The notes under the pieces are model-generated. The model was given only the letters and a program-made list of their open reading frames with translations. It did no database searches and was not told the origin of the DNA. From Polyangiaceae bacterium (GTDB lineage Bacteria; Myxococcota_A; Polyangia; Polyangiales; Polyangiaceae): a stretch of 64,000 nucleotides of DNA. Location: contig JAHBVX010000005.1 in NCBI GenBank assembly GCA_019637295.1, positions 62,001-126,000 on the forward strand, given 5' to 3'. Below are positions 7,680-16,185 of this stretch, in pieces (the first letter of the stretch is position 1; the number at the start of each line of letters is the position of its first letter). Made by a program: the position numbers and the translations under genes.

Positions 7680-8555
7680 GGGCGCGTCGGAGCAGCAACG
7701 GAAGCCGGTCTCGGTGCCGTTGTAGTAGCGGTCATGCGCGGTCTGCGCGGCCCGGCAGTGGTTGCGGCTGGGTTGCCAGTAGGCCCCCTTCATGGCCGGC
7801 CGGGACGGGATGGAGCCGTCGATGGTGACGAACTCCTCCAGGTTGCCGCTGAGGTCGAACACGCCGAAAGGGCTCTCACAGCGCGGGTAGGCGCCGGGCG
7901 GGGCGCGCATGTCGCGCAGCTTGCCGTCCGCGCCGACGACGTCGTAGTGGTCCGCGTTGCACGCCGTCGCGTCGCGCTTCCAGCCGTAGGGGTAGGGGCG
8001 CATCTCCTCGCCCTCGCAGGCGAAGTTGTACTCGCTCTCGAGACAGACGCGCTTGCCGAGGGAGCCGCAGGTCTGCGACGCGTGGGTCCAGCTGCGGTTG
8101 TTGGCGGGCAAGGACTCGCCGGGCTCGCGGTACTCGTACTTGTCCATGCAGAAGCGCAGGCGCCGCTTGGGCTTCAAGCACTGCGCCGGCTGCGCGTACT
8201 CCGCGCAGCGGAAGTACTCGTAGCGGCCTGGTGGATCCATGTACTTGGTGCAGTTGTGGCGGACGTCTGGGCAGTAGTCCCCCTCGACCAGCGCCATGCC
8301 GTCCGGGCAGCTGGCCGGCTCCTCGGCCCTGACCTCGGGCAGTACGAGATTCGGGCTCAGGACCGCGACCAGCACCGGCGGCTCGATGACCTCGGCGGCC
8401 GAGGGTTCGAGCGCGAGGGAGGTCTGCGGGCTGACGTCCCGCTGACACGCCAGCGTCACGAGCCCGAGCGCGATCCACGTGAGGCTGCGCCGAAGGTGCC
8501 TACCGGAGGCTGGGGGTCGTAGGGGCACCCAGGGACGCGGTCGAGCCGTCTGCAC
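7668..8555 (-). CDS. FGE-sulfatase-fold lipoprotein
   Basis: Lipoprotein with a formylglycine-generating-enzyme/sulfatase-modifying-factor fold. A basic N-terminus and hydrophobic stretch lead to a lipobox ending LVTLAC. The fold is marked by CPDGMALVEGDYC, CMDKYEY, the CEGEEMRPYPYGW segment, FDLSGNLEEFV and TGFRCC. In true FGE two cysteines spaced C-x4-C bind copper; here only the second position is Cys (SRNHCR), so sulfatase-activating chemistry is doubtful. Fourteen or so cysteines suggest disulfides outside the cytoplasm. Start GTG 8555; a GTG at 8528 is equally possible. Its neighbour at 8700-9578 is a close paralogue in the same orientation. Confidence 0.8.
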   Translation of the reverse strand: MQTARPRPWVPLRPPASGRHLRRSLTWIALGLVTLACQRDVSPQTSLALEPSAAEVIEPPVLVAVLSPNLVLPEVRAEEPASCPDGMALVEGDYCPDVRHNCTKYMDPPGRYEYFRCAEYAQPAQCLKPKRRLRFCMDKYEYREPGESLPANNRSWTHASQTCGSLGKRVCLESEYNFACEGEEMRPYPYGWKRDATACNADHYDVVGADGKLRDMRAPPGAYPRCESPFGVFDLSGNLEEFVTIDGSIPSRPAMKGAYWQPSRNHCRAAQTAHDRYYNGTETGFRCCSDAPDAP

Positions 8556-8699
8556 GCGGTCCCGACTCTTCGGTGGACCGCGAGTGCCGTCAAGCAGAAA
8601 TTGTTGCGCGGCGGCAAAAACCGGAACGAAACCGAGCTATTGACCGAACAGATCTGATCCTGAACAGAGCCGACCTTGCGCGGGGGCATGACCCCGAGG
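8556..8699. other. Intergenic spacer between two paralogous FGE-fold genes
   Basis: 144 bases between two minus-strand genes. It is less GC-rich than its surroundings, with short A/T-containing stretches at about 8600-8660, which would suit a promoter for the downstream gene. No clear hairpin or consensus boxes were identified. Confidence 0.3.
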
Positions 8700-9578
8700 T
8701 CAGCCCTTGTCGCCGGGGACTCCCGGCAGGTCGCCGCAGCAGCGCACGCCGACCTGGATGTCGTTGTAGTGGTCGTCGTGCTTGGTGGTGGCGGGCCGAC
8801 AGCGATTGCGCGCGGCCATCCACCAGCCGCCCTTGAGCCCGTTGCGGTACGGCGGATTGAAACGGGCGATCTCGCGCAGCACGGGCTCATCGAGGTTGCC
8901 GACCATGTTGTAGACCCCGAAGGGGCTCACGCATTCGGAGAGCGCCTCGCTCGCCATGCGGTTGTCTTTGAGGATCTGACGGCGCGGGTTCGGCTCGTAG
9001 AGGTCCTCGCGGTCCTGGTTGCACTTGGGCTCGCGAGTCCAGCCGTAGGGATAGGGGCGCATTTCCTCGCCTTCGCACGCGAAGTTCCACTCACTCTCGG
9101 TGCAAATCCGCTTGCCGAGGGACTTGCAGAGCCGGCTGCCGGTCACGAAGCTCTGCCAGTTGAGCGGCTTGTCCTCGCCGGGTGCCGTGTACTCGTGCCG
9201 GTCGATGCAGAAGCGCTGGGCCACCCGTTGCCCGACGCATCGGGCCGGCTGCGCGTACTCCTTGCAGCGGGCGTAGGGCAGCTTCGGATCGTCGAGCCAC
9301 TTCACACAGTCGTGCCGCACCTCCGTACAGTACTCACCCTCGACCAGCACCATCTCGGCTGGGCACGTATTGCCCTGAGTGGCCACGCCCCCGGGCGGGA
9401 GCGCGGCGACGCCCCCCGCTGTGGCGATGTGACGCGTCACAGCGGGCAGCGTGACGGCCTGTGACATCTCGGCCACCAGGGGCGCGACCTTCATCGCCGG
9501 GGCCGGACTGCGCGGCAGGGCGGCGCCGCCAGCGGCCAGAAGTCCCAGGGTTCCAAGCGTGATCGTCCAGAGCCGCAT
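8700..9578 (-). CDS. FGE-sulfatase-fold exported protein, paralogue of the downstream gene
   Basis: A 292-residue protein with a signal peptide (MRLWTITLGTLGLLAAGGAAL), a spacer, and the same FGE-like domain as its neighbour: CPAEMVLVEGEYC, CIDRHEYTAPG, CEGEEMRPYPYGW, VYNMVGNLDE and VGVRCC. As in the paralogue only one of the two copper-binding cysteine positions is Cys (ARNRCR). I start it at the ATG at 9578, preceded by an AAAGG-type ribosome site, because upstream residues in the longer frame do not look exported. No lipobox is evident, unlike the paralogue. A tandem duplication followed by divergence is likely; function unknown. Confidence 0.8.
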   Translation of the reverse strand: MRLWTITLGTLGLLAAGGAALPRSPAPAMKVAPLVAEMSQAVTLPAVTRHIATAGGVAALPPGGVATQGNTCPAEMVLVEGEYCTEVRHDCVKWLDDPKLPYARCKEYAQPARCVGQRVAQRFCIDRHEYTAPGEDKPLNWQSFVTGSRLCKSLGKRICTESEWNFACEGEEMRPYPYGWTREPKCNQDREDLYEPNPRRQILKDNRMASEALSECVSPFGVYNMVGNLDEPVLREIARFNPPYRNGLKGGWWMAARNRCRPATTKHDDHYNDIQVGVRCCGDLPGVPGDKG

Positions 9579-9711
9579 CCGAAACCTACCTTTCCCTACA
9601 CCGCCGTCAGCGTGACGTGGGTAGCTCCCCGCTGGCAACTTCCCGACAGACTCGACCATGGTGTCCGGGGCAATGCATCGAGCGTGCCCGGGCCAGGTCG
9701 ATGGCGAGGGG

Positions 9712-10536
9712 CTAGTGACCCTCGCCGAGGAACGGCACGAAGCGGACAGCCAGCAAGCGCTCGGTTCGAAACGCGCTCGGCTCCGAGCCAGGCGCGACCC
9801 GGAGCCAGCGCTCGAGATCCTGGCCCGTACGCTGCTGACCCACCGGGATGATGAGGCGTCCGCCGACGGCGAGCTGCGCGAGCAACGGGGCGGGCACGCG
9901 CTCGGGCGCGGCGGTGACGAGGATGACCTGGAACGGCGCGCGCTCCGGCCAGCCGAGGTAGCCGTCACCGACCCGCAGCGCAACCCGCGCGGCACCGTAG
10001 CCCTGGCTCCGCAAGTTTTTCTCTCCTTGGGCCGCGACCTCGGGCAGGTACTCGATGGTGTAGGTCTCGGCGCAGAGCTCGGCGAGGACGGCGGCTTGAT
10101 AGCCGCTGCCGGTGCCAATCTCGAGGCAGCGATCCGTGGCTTCGATGCGCGCGGCTTCGCTCATGAACGCCACGATGTAGGGCTGGCTGATGGTCTGCCC
10201 GTGCCCAATCGACAGCGGTCGGTCGAGGTACGCCTGGCCGCGGTTCGCCTCCGGCACGAAGGCGTGGCGCGGCACGGTGCGCAAGGCCGCCAGCACTCGA
10301 GGGTCTCGGATCCCCTTGGCGGCGAGGCTCGAGACCAGTCGCTCGCGCTCGATGGCCCGCTCGTCGGCGGCGCGCGAGGGCGAGGCGACGGCGGCGTCGA
10401 TGCCGTCCGCAGCGGGCAGCGGCGGCGGCGCGGTCGCCGGCTCGGCGTCGCGAGTCCTGCCGTCCTCGCGACGCGCGCAGGCAGCCAGCAGAGCGACGGC
10501 GACGAGCAGCGGCGTTCGGTCGAGCACCACGCTCAC
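9712..10536 (-). CDS. pcm: Protein-L-isoaspartate O-methyltransferase with a lipoprotein signal
   Basis: SAM-dependent repair methyltransferase acting on L-isoaspartyl residues of damaged proteins. The catalytic domain has the family landmarks HAFVPE (about 91-96), SIGHGQTISQPY (109-120), motif I LEIGTGSGYQ (138-147) and VGGRLIIPVG near the C-terminus. Unusually, it begins with a hydrophobic segment and a lipobox (VALLAAC, Cys20), then a 35-residue Ala/Pro linker. That predicts an exported, lipid-anchored enzyme, although SAM is not normally available outside the cytoplasm. GTG start overlaps the stop of the upstream M50 gene. Confidence 0.87.
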   Translation of the reverse strand: MSVVLDRTPLLVAVALLAACARREDGRTRDAEPATAPPPLPAADGIDAAVASPSRAADERAIERERLVSSLAAKGIRDPRVLAALRTVPRHAFVPEANRGQAYLDRPLSIGHGQTISQPYIVAFMSEAARIEATDRCLEIGTGSGYQAAVLAELCAETYTIEYLPEVAAQGEKNLRSQGYGAARVALRVGDGYLGWPERAPFQVILVTAAPERVPAPLLAQLAVGGRLIIPVGQQRTGQDLERWLRVAPGSEPSAFRTERLLAVRFVPFLGEGH

Positions 10537-11927
10537 GTCGCGGTCCGCTGCCCCGCCAGGGCGGACGGGAAGTCCGGGTGCTCGGCCAGGGTGCCCAGAT
10601 CCGCGTCCTGTCGCGCGTGGCTCACGTCGTGCCCAGCCCGGACCGCGTCCGCGAGCAGTCGCACGGCGTCGTCTCGCTCGCCACCCCGCGCGAACGCCCG
10701 GGCCGCGGCGAACGCGTCGTTCGCCTCCCCGTCACGCTGGAACAGGGCGGCCAGCAAGCGCGCACCCGCGAGCGGTGCGTCCCCGTCGAACGCCGCCGCG
10801 GCTACCGCTCGCAACTCGTCGGCGTCGGCCGCGTCCACCAGCTCGAGCGCGAGCAGCGCCGCGGCGCCCGGCTCGTCGCTCTCCAGCTCGACCCGCACCA
10901 GGAGGCTGAGCAGCTCGGGCCGAGCGTCGCCGCGCTCCCGGGCCGCGAGCAGCAGCTTCCGCGCGCGGGCGCGGTCCTCGTCCGCCAGCGCGACGGCGGC
11001 CAAGAGATAGGGATCCGCGCCGCCGAGCGCTTCCAGATCCCGCGCCAGCGCTCGGGCGTCGGCGAGCTGCTTGGACTCCAGGGCGATCCAGCCGAGCAGC
11101 TGCAGCGCCTCGCGACGGCCGTCCACGTCATCGGCGGTTTGCGCCAAGACTCGGGCGTAGCCGGCGGCTTGCTCGAGCTCGCCTGCGGCCAGCTGGGCGC
11201 GAGCGCGGTCCAGCAGCTCCCGGCGTGCGTGCGGCGGCAGCCGCGCCGGCGCAGCCCGCAGCGCCGCCAGAAAGCTGGACACGCCGCCCAGCCCGAACAC
11301 CAGCGCGCCGAGCAGCGAGCCCATGCGCAGCAAGACCGCAGCCGTGATCAGCCCGAACACGAGCGAGATCGTGGCTGCCAGCTTGCGGCGCTCGGCGCCC
11401 AGAGCGGTGGCCAGGATCTGTCCGCCGTCGAACGGAAGCACGGGCATCAGATTGATCACACTCCAGAACACGTTCGCGACCAGCAGCAGCCGCAGCGTGC
11501 CAAACAGGAGCCCGCTCTGGCCGCTGTCGGTGCGTTGCCCGGACAGCGCGAGCAACGCCACGAAGGCGAGCGCGCCGAGGGCGAAGCCCGCGCCCGGCCC
11601 CGCGAGGGTGACCAGAATGCGAGCGCGACGGCTGAGCTCGCGGGTCGGGGTCCAGGAGGTGAGCCCGCCCATCATGTGCAGCGCGATCACCGGACGCTCA
11701 CCGTAGGCGCGAGCCGCGAAGGCGTGCCCGAGCTCGTGCACGAGCACGCTGACGAACACGATGCCGACCCAGGCCGCCAGCTCGGCCGCGCTGCGGTCGC
11801 CCGAAAACCCGATGATGAACGCGAGCAGCCAGAACCCCGGCTGGATTTCGACCGGGAAACCGAACAGACGAAAACGGAGCGACGCCACGACGGTGTTCAG
11901 TGTAGGGCCCGATCGCGTTGCCTGCAC
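10533..11927 (-). CDS. Site-2-protease-like M50 zinc metalloprotease with TPR tail
   Basis: Intramembrane metallopeptidase of the M50 family. The zinc motif VHELGH lies at residues 63-68 in a membrane segment, and the third ligand is in NLMPVLPFDGG (Asp167), both typical of rhomboid-unlike S2P enzymes lacking a PDZ domain. About six membrane segments fill residues 28-215. A soluble region of about 240 residues follows, made of helical repeats resembling TPRs (for example LLDRARAQLAAGELEQAAGY), probably for substrate or partner binding. GTG start; 21 bases separate it from the L,D-transpeptidase stop upstream. Such proteases usually cut anti-sigma factors or other membrane regulators; the target here is unknown. 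Confidence 0.88.
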   Translation of the reverse strand: MQATRSGPTLNTVVASLRFRLFGFPVEIQPGFWLLAFIIGFSGDRSAAELAAWVGIVFVSVLVHELGHAFAARAYGERPVIALHMMGGLTSWTPTRELSRRARILVTLAGPGAGFALGALAFVALLALSGQRTDSGQSGLLFGTLRLLLVANVFWSVINLMPVLPFDGGQILATALGAERRKLAATISLVFGLITAAVLLRMGSLLGALVFGLGGVSSFLAALRAAPARLPPHARRELLDRARAQLAAGELEQAAGYARVLAQTADDVDGRREALQLLGWIALESKQLADARALARDLEALGGADPYLLAAVALADEDRARARKLLLAARERGDARPELLSLLVRVELESDEPGAAALLALELVDAADADELRAVAAAAFDGDAPLAGARLLAALFQRDGEANDAFAAARAFARGGERDDAVRLLADAVRAGHDVSHARQDADLGTLAEHPDFPSALAGQRTAT

Positions 11928-11948
11928 ACCCCCGAAGGTGCGTGGCAG

Positions 11949-13814
11949 CTACTCGTGGATGAAGATCGCGGTCCCCTGCCCCATGTCCGCGCCGATGTTC
12001 ACCCCATGCCAGCCGTTTGGAACCGGCGGATCGGTCCACATGAACGCGATGCGGGCGTCGATGGGCGCGAGGTTGATACAGCCGTGGCTGCGGGGAATGC
12101 CGAACACGTCGTGCCAGTAGGCCCCATGCAGCGCGTAGCCCGCAGAAAAGTACTGGATCCAGGGCACGTCCCGCAGCTCGAAGCCGTCCGCGCCGCGGCG
12201 CTTGGTGACGCCGTACTCCGGGTGACGTCCCTTCTTGACGTTGAGCAGCCGCCGCTGGTCCTCCTCGCTGAGCTTGCTTCCGGCCTTCTCCGCCTCCAGC
12301 AGTCGGTCCATGGTGGCGCGAGCTTGCGGACCGATCGATGTGCCCGTGTTGGCGCGAGTGCCTCCGGCGACGGACGAGTTCTCCTCCGAGTCCATGGCCG
12401 CAGCGATGTGCTTGCTCTGGAGGCGGAATTTGCCCATCGGGGTCGCCAGGCTGGTCTTCGGATCACCGAGGCGGTCCCGCCCGGTGCTGACCAGCGTGGC
12501 GTACCAAGGACGCTTGCCTTCGTACAGGACGAGGGTCTGCTGCCGCAGGGAGACGTCGATCCACTTCTCGCCCTTCTCCGCGAACTCGGGCCACTCGGGC
12601 GGCGCTGCGACGATGCTGATGTCGTCCGCGCGTAGCCAGAGCGTCTTGTCCCGCTGCGTCTGGTAGTAGCGGCGTCCGGCCTTGACTCGAGCCGTGCCGC
12701 TCAGCGGCACGATGGCGCGGTGCGGAGCGTCCTCGGTAGCGCGCACCTCGTCCTTGTCCCTGACGAGCTGGTAGACCTTACTGCCCTGCCGGGCGACCCA
12801 GCAGAAGGGAAGCGGGAAGTTCTCGCTCAGCTCGATCCCGTGAAACGTGGAGCCCGAGTCGGGCTTGACCTTGGTCGTGGGGATCAGCCTGAGGTCGACC
12901 GTGATGGCGAAGCGCCGCGCCAGTCCCTCGGACTCGGTGTTGAACGCGCCGACGAACGAGAGCCCGGTCTTCCTGCGCACCCGATCGGCGAAGATGGCGT
13001 ACTCGGGCACCTGAAATGCGGAGACGTTCGGGATGCTTCGCTTGCCACCCTCGAGCCAGAACGGGGGCGGGTCGTCCGGTCCCGCGCCGCCGAACAGCTC
13101 GTTGATGCTGAGCTCGGTGGCCAGGCGATGACCCTGCGGCCGCTTCAGCCCGGGCCGCGCGATGCCCCGCGCGTCGAGCACCACGTCGTTCGAGCCGAGG
13201 TCCACCCGCTGCACTTCCTCCCGATTCTGACTGTACCACTCGAGGTGCTCGTCGAGCTTGAACTCGCTCTTGCGCTGCTCGGCAGCGCTCGGCACGCGCA
13301 GGTACTGAGGCGCGGTGGCCCGCACGAAGCCGTACTTGTAGGGCAACGCGCTGTTCAGATCGGGCCGGCGACTCGCGGCCCGCACGAGCGGCGCGTCGAC
13401 GTCGGTGGTCGCGTCGTCGAGGCACACGTAGCCCATGGGGTAGATGCGATGGAAGCCGGCCTTGCAGCCTGCGCCGGCGACTGGGCTCGGGTCGCGCTCT
13501 ACGCTGCCGCCGAGCCGGATGTAGCCCAGCCGCCGGGAGTCGGTGCTCGGCAGCTTGTACACGGTGGCGGCGATGGTGGCGGCGGCCAGCCTGGGGGAGC
13601 TCGCGGGCGCCTTGGTGTCGAGCTCGCCGTGATCGACGACCAGGGTCGAGAGCGGCGCGGCGTGGGTGAGCGACCCCACGGCCGGATCCCCCGACGCAGA
13701 CGCGCCCGGAGCGGGCGACTCGTCGGTCGCCGCTGGCGCTCGGCTCTTGCCGCAGCCCTGACTGACGCCAAGGGCCAGCAGCAGAGCCCATGGCCAGAGG
13801 GCTCGCTTGCTCAC
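11949..13814 (-). CDS. L,D-transpeptidase (YkuD) lipoprotein
   Basis: A 621-residue exported protein with a lipobox ending LGVSQGC. Residues 30-440 form a long N-terminal region without recognised enzymatic motifs. The YkuD domain begins near 440 (WIDVSLRQQTLVLYEG) and carries ALHG (His563) and the catalytic SHGCIN motif (His577, Cys579). These enzymes make 3-3 peptidoglycan crosslinks or attach proteins to peptidoglycan. The domain is interrupted by roughly 90 residues between LATPMGKF and the catalytic part, including a helical, charged stretch. GTG start. It lies between vanW and the M50 gene on the same strand in an envelope-related block. Confidence 0.92.
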   Translation of the reverse strand: MSKRALWPWALLLALGVSQGCGKSRAPAATDESPAPGASASGDPAVGSLTHAAPLSTLVVDHGELDTKAPASSPRLAAATIAATVYKLPSTDSRRLGYIRLGGSVERDPSPVAGAGCKAGFHRIYPMGYVCLDDATTDVDAPLVRAASRRPDLNSALPYKYGFVRATAPQYLRVPSAAEQRKSEFKLDEHLEWYSQNREEVQRVDLGSNDVVLDARGIARPGLKRPQGHRLATELSINELFGGAGPDDPPPFWLEGGKRSIPNVSAFQVPEYAIFADRVRRKTGLSFVGAFNTESEGLARRFAITVDLRLIPTTKVKPDSGSTFHGIELSENFPLPFCWVARQGSKVYQLVRDKDEVRATEDAPHRAIVPLSGTARVKAGRRYYQTQRDKTLWLRADDISIVAAPPEWPEFAEKGEKWIDVSLRQQTLVLYEGKRPWYATLVSTGRDRLGDPKTSLATPMGKFRLQSKHIAAAMDSEENSSVAGGTRANTGTSIGPQARATMDRLLEAEKAGSKLSEEDQRRLLNVKKGRHPEYGVTKRRGADGFELRDVPWIQYFSAGYALHGAYWHDVFGIPRSHGCINLAPIDARIAFMWTDPPVPNGWHGVNIGADMGQGTAIFIHE

Positions 13815-13883
13815 GGCGAGCGGATCTAAATCAGAGCGTGGGGCCCTGCAACCGATCGTCGCGGTCGCGCGCCCGCTCCGGCG

Positions 13884-15338
13884 TCAACCGGGCGTAACCA
13901 CGACGTCCGCGGAGTCCCCGGAGTGCCCTGCGGTCGGCTCTTCCCCGCGCTTCTGGCCGTCGACCTCGACGTGGCGGGCGCCATCCGGCAGCTCCGGCAA
14001 ATCCGCTTCGTTGGTCCCCGGACCGATCCAGAACACCTCGGGCACCGGGCGATACCAGGAGAAGTAACGCGTCTCTTCGCTGCGTCCGTCGGGGAATCGG
14101 GTGCGGACCACGCTGAGTACGTCGTAGCCCTTGATCCCGCGCTGGCGCTTGATGCTCTTGCCCTCGGACAGGTGAGGCTTGGTCCACACCCGGCGATAGA
14201 AGTCGTGGGTTCGGATCACCGCGTAGGTGTGCTCCACCTTACCCACGGGCTCGGCGCCCAGGAACTCGACGCGGATGGTATAGGGAGTGGGCAAGAACGC
14301 ATGCAGGATGAGCGGCGTGGGCGAGGTGTTCTTGATCTTGAGATCCACCTCGCCGTAGACCACCGTGGCATCGAGGCCCAGGGGGGCGTAGCCGCTCGGC
14401 CGGCTGTGGCTGCGCCGCTCTTGGATGTGCAGGCGGCCGAGCACCGCCGCCGCGTGCAGCGTCGAGGCGACCTGACAGGCGCCGCCCCCGACGCCCGGCT
14501 CGAGCTCGTCCGCGATGATGACTGGCGCCCAGGTGAAGCCCCGATCGATGCGCCTCGGGCCGACCACCTCGTTGAAGCTGAGGGTTTGGCCCGGCGCGAG
14601 CACGGTGCCGTTGAGATACTCCGCGGCCTTGCGGATGTTCGTGTCGCGCGAGCGCGGCTTGTAGCGGAAGTCGGTCTCGTAGGCGCCGAGCACCTTGGAC
14701 ACGTCCACGTTCGCGAGCATCTCGCTGGTGACCGCCGCCCGCGCTTCGCGGGTCCAGACCGGAATGACCGCGTCCTCACCCCGCTCGGCGTCGGCGATCA
14801 AGGTCAGTGTGCCCTCGACGTCGAGTTCGCGCCCCGGCACGTCGTCGACCCGTCGGTAGTTCTCGAGCTCGAGCCGCGCGTCCGTGGGCTCCCGACGCAC
14901 GTGCGGCGCGAGCCGCGCGAGGGTCTGTCGCGCCCGCTCGCGGTCGAAGCGAAACGCCAGGGGCAGGTCGGTCTCCCCGCGGCGAGCGACCCGGGCGCGA
15001 TGCAGCCGCGCGCCCAAGCTGCCCTCCCGGGCGTGGCGATGAACGACGCGCATGGTCTCGCCCACGTCGAGCTCGACGCCGAGCGCGGCGAACTTCACCG
15101 CCACGTTACCGTCGCCGTCCGGTAGCTCGAGGTAGGCCTGACGCGACCCGAGCTCCACCCGGCGCCGCTCGAGCCAGTCCCCGAGGGACTCCTCTGCCGG
15201 CTGCAGCCGCCCCCCGACGAACGTGCCGGGCAGCGCACGCCCGCTGGGCAGGAAGTGGCCGTAGCCATAGGCCAGCCCGGCGCCAGCGCCGAGAGCGACG
15301 GTGGCGAGCAGCCCGGTGAGTACGGAGCGGAGACGCAC
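13884..15338 (-). CDS. VanW family protein with peptidoglycan-binding-like N-terminus
   Basis: A 484-residue protein with an N-terminal signal anchor (SVLTGLLATVALGAGAGLAYGYG). The central region around residues 40-220 resembles the putative peptidoglycan-binding domain of YoaR-type proteins. The VanW domain follows at about 235-400, recognised by NIRKAAEYLNGTVLAPGQTLSFNEVVG, cut here to LNGTVLAPGQTLSFNEVVG, and by GGGACQVASTLHAAAV. VanW occurs near glycopeptide-resistance genes but its biochemical role is unknown. No resistance operon is present here. GTG start; upstream of the L,D-transpeptidase by 69 bases, so a common transcript is likely. Confidence 0.88.
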   Translation of the reverse strand: MRLRSVLTGLLATVALGAGAGLAYGYGHFLPSGRALPGTFVGGRLQPAEESLGDWLERRRVELGSRQAYLELPDGDGNVAVKFAALGVELDVGETMRVVHRHAREGSLGARLHRARVARRGETDLPLAFRFDRERARQTLARLAPHVRREPTDARLELENYRRVDDVPGRELDVEGTLTLIADAERGEDAVIPVWTREARAAVTSEMLANVDVSKVLGAYETDFRYKPRSRDTNIRKAAEYLNGTVLAPGQTLSFNEVVGPRRIDRGFTWAPVIIADELEPGVGGGACQVASTLHAAAVLGRLHIQERRSHSRPSGYAPLGLDATVVYGEVDLKIKNTSPTPLILHAFLPTPYTIRVEFLGAEPVGKVEHTYAVIRTHDFYRRVWTKPHLSEGKSIKRQRGIKGYDVLSVVRTRFPDGRSEETRYFSWYRPVPEVFWIGPGTNEADLPELPDGARHVEVDGQKRGEEPTAGHSGDSADVVVTPG

Positions 15339-15462
15339 GGCTTTCGGGATCCTATCGGTAAGCGCGGGCCGCCGGCAAACCGACGACTGATTTCTCTACG
15401 CTCGGCAGCCGACGATTTCTTCCGTGGCCGGCCGCCGACGGCTCCGCTAAGTTCTGGCGGCC

Positions 15463-15663
15463 GTGGACATCATCGTCAATGGAGAGCCCCGCCAGGTGCC
15501 AGCCGGGCTGAGCGTTCGTGGCTTGATCGAGCACCTGGGTCTGTTGGACGGTCCCGTCGCGGTCGAGCAGAATCGGCAGGTCGTGCCCCGGGCCCGCCAC
15601 GACTCCACCGCCGTCGCCGAGGGCGACGTGATCGAGGTGGTGCACTTCGTGGGCGGGGGCTGA
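15463..15663 (+). CDS. thiS: Sulfur carrier protein ThiS
   Basis: A 66-residue ubiquitin-like sulfur carrier for the thiazole part of thiamine. It begins [15 protein letters not shown] and ends in VVHFVGGG, with the required C-terminal Gly-Gly tail plus one extra glycine. The C-terminus is adenylated by a ThiF-type enzyme and carries sulfur as a thiocarboxylate. It starts with GTG. It stands alone: thiG, thiF and thiH are not nearby, so partners must be elsewhere. It is divergent from the vanW gene and convergent with the carbonic anhydrase gene. Confidence 0.9.
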   Translation: MDIIVNGEPRQVPAGLSVRGLIEHLGLLDGPVAVEQNRQVVPRARHDSTAVAEGDVIEVVHFVGGG

Positions 15664-15672
15664 GAGGCGCCC

Positions 15673-16185
15673 TCAGCCGCGATACAGCCGGGCGAGCTCG
15701 CTGTAGGCCACGGCGCCGTCCAACCCCAGCCGCCGCTCCTGTTCGCTGACCTCGCGGATGATCTTGGCGGGAGCGCCGCGCACGAGCATCCGCGGCGGCA
15801 CCTTCATGCGCGGCGGCACGACGCTGCCGGCGGCGACCAGACACTCTTCGCCGATCTCGACGTTGTCGAGCAAGACCGAGCCCATGCCGATCAACGCCCG
15901 GTCCCCAATCCGTGCGCCGTGCAAGACCACACCGTGGCCGATGGTGACGTCCGAGCCGACCTCGGTGTGGCTGACGCCGGTGGTCATGTGTACGCAGCTC
16001 AGATCCTGCACGTTGGACCGCTCACCGATGCGGATGCGCCCGCAGTCGCCGCGCAGTACGGCTCCGTACCAGACGCTGGCACCCGCGGCGACCACCACGT
16101 CTCCGATGAGCGTCGCGTTCTCCGCGATGAACGCGTCCGAGGCGATCCGTGGGCTGACTCCGTTGAACGCTCGAAGGATGGGCAT
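15673..16185 (-). CDS. Gamma-type carbonic anhydrase / left-handed beta-helix protein
   Basis: A 170-residue trimeric left-handed beta-helix protein of the YrdA/CaiE/PaaY class. Hexapeptide turns run through most of the chain (for example VVVAAGASVW, VTIGHGVVLHGARIG, ALIGMGSVLLDNVEIG). The three zinc-ligand histidines are present at 66 (SCVHMT), 84 and 89 (GHGVVLHG), consistent with an active gamma-carbonic anhydrase, although many relatives have no measured activity. The ATG overlaps the miaB TGA by one base (TGATG), so translation is coupled to miaB. Confidence 0.9.
   Translation of the reverse strand: MPILRAFNGVSPRIASDAFIAENATLIGDVVVAAGASVWYGAVLRGDCGRIRIGERSNVQDLSCVHMTTGVSHTEVGSDVTIGHGVVLHGARIGDRALIGMGSVLLDNVEIGEECLVAAGSVVPPRMKVPPRMLVRGAPAKIIREVSEQERRLGLDGAVAYSELARLYRG

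Noticed and set aside
9658-11010. Long plus-strand open frame opposite pcm and the M50 gene
   Set aside because: High GC content gives long antisense frames throughout; this one has no protein family features and the opposite strand holds recognisable genes.
13884-15338. Glycopeptide-resistance operon around vanW
   Set aside because: No vanH, vanA, vanX or regulator genes are present; VanW-domain proteins are widespread without resistance.
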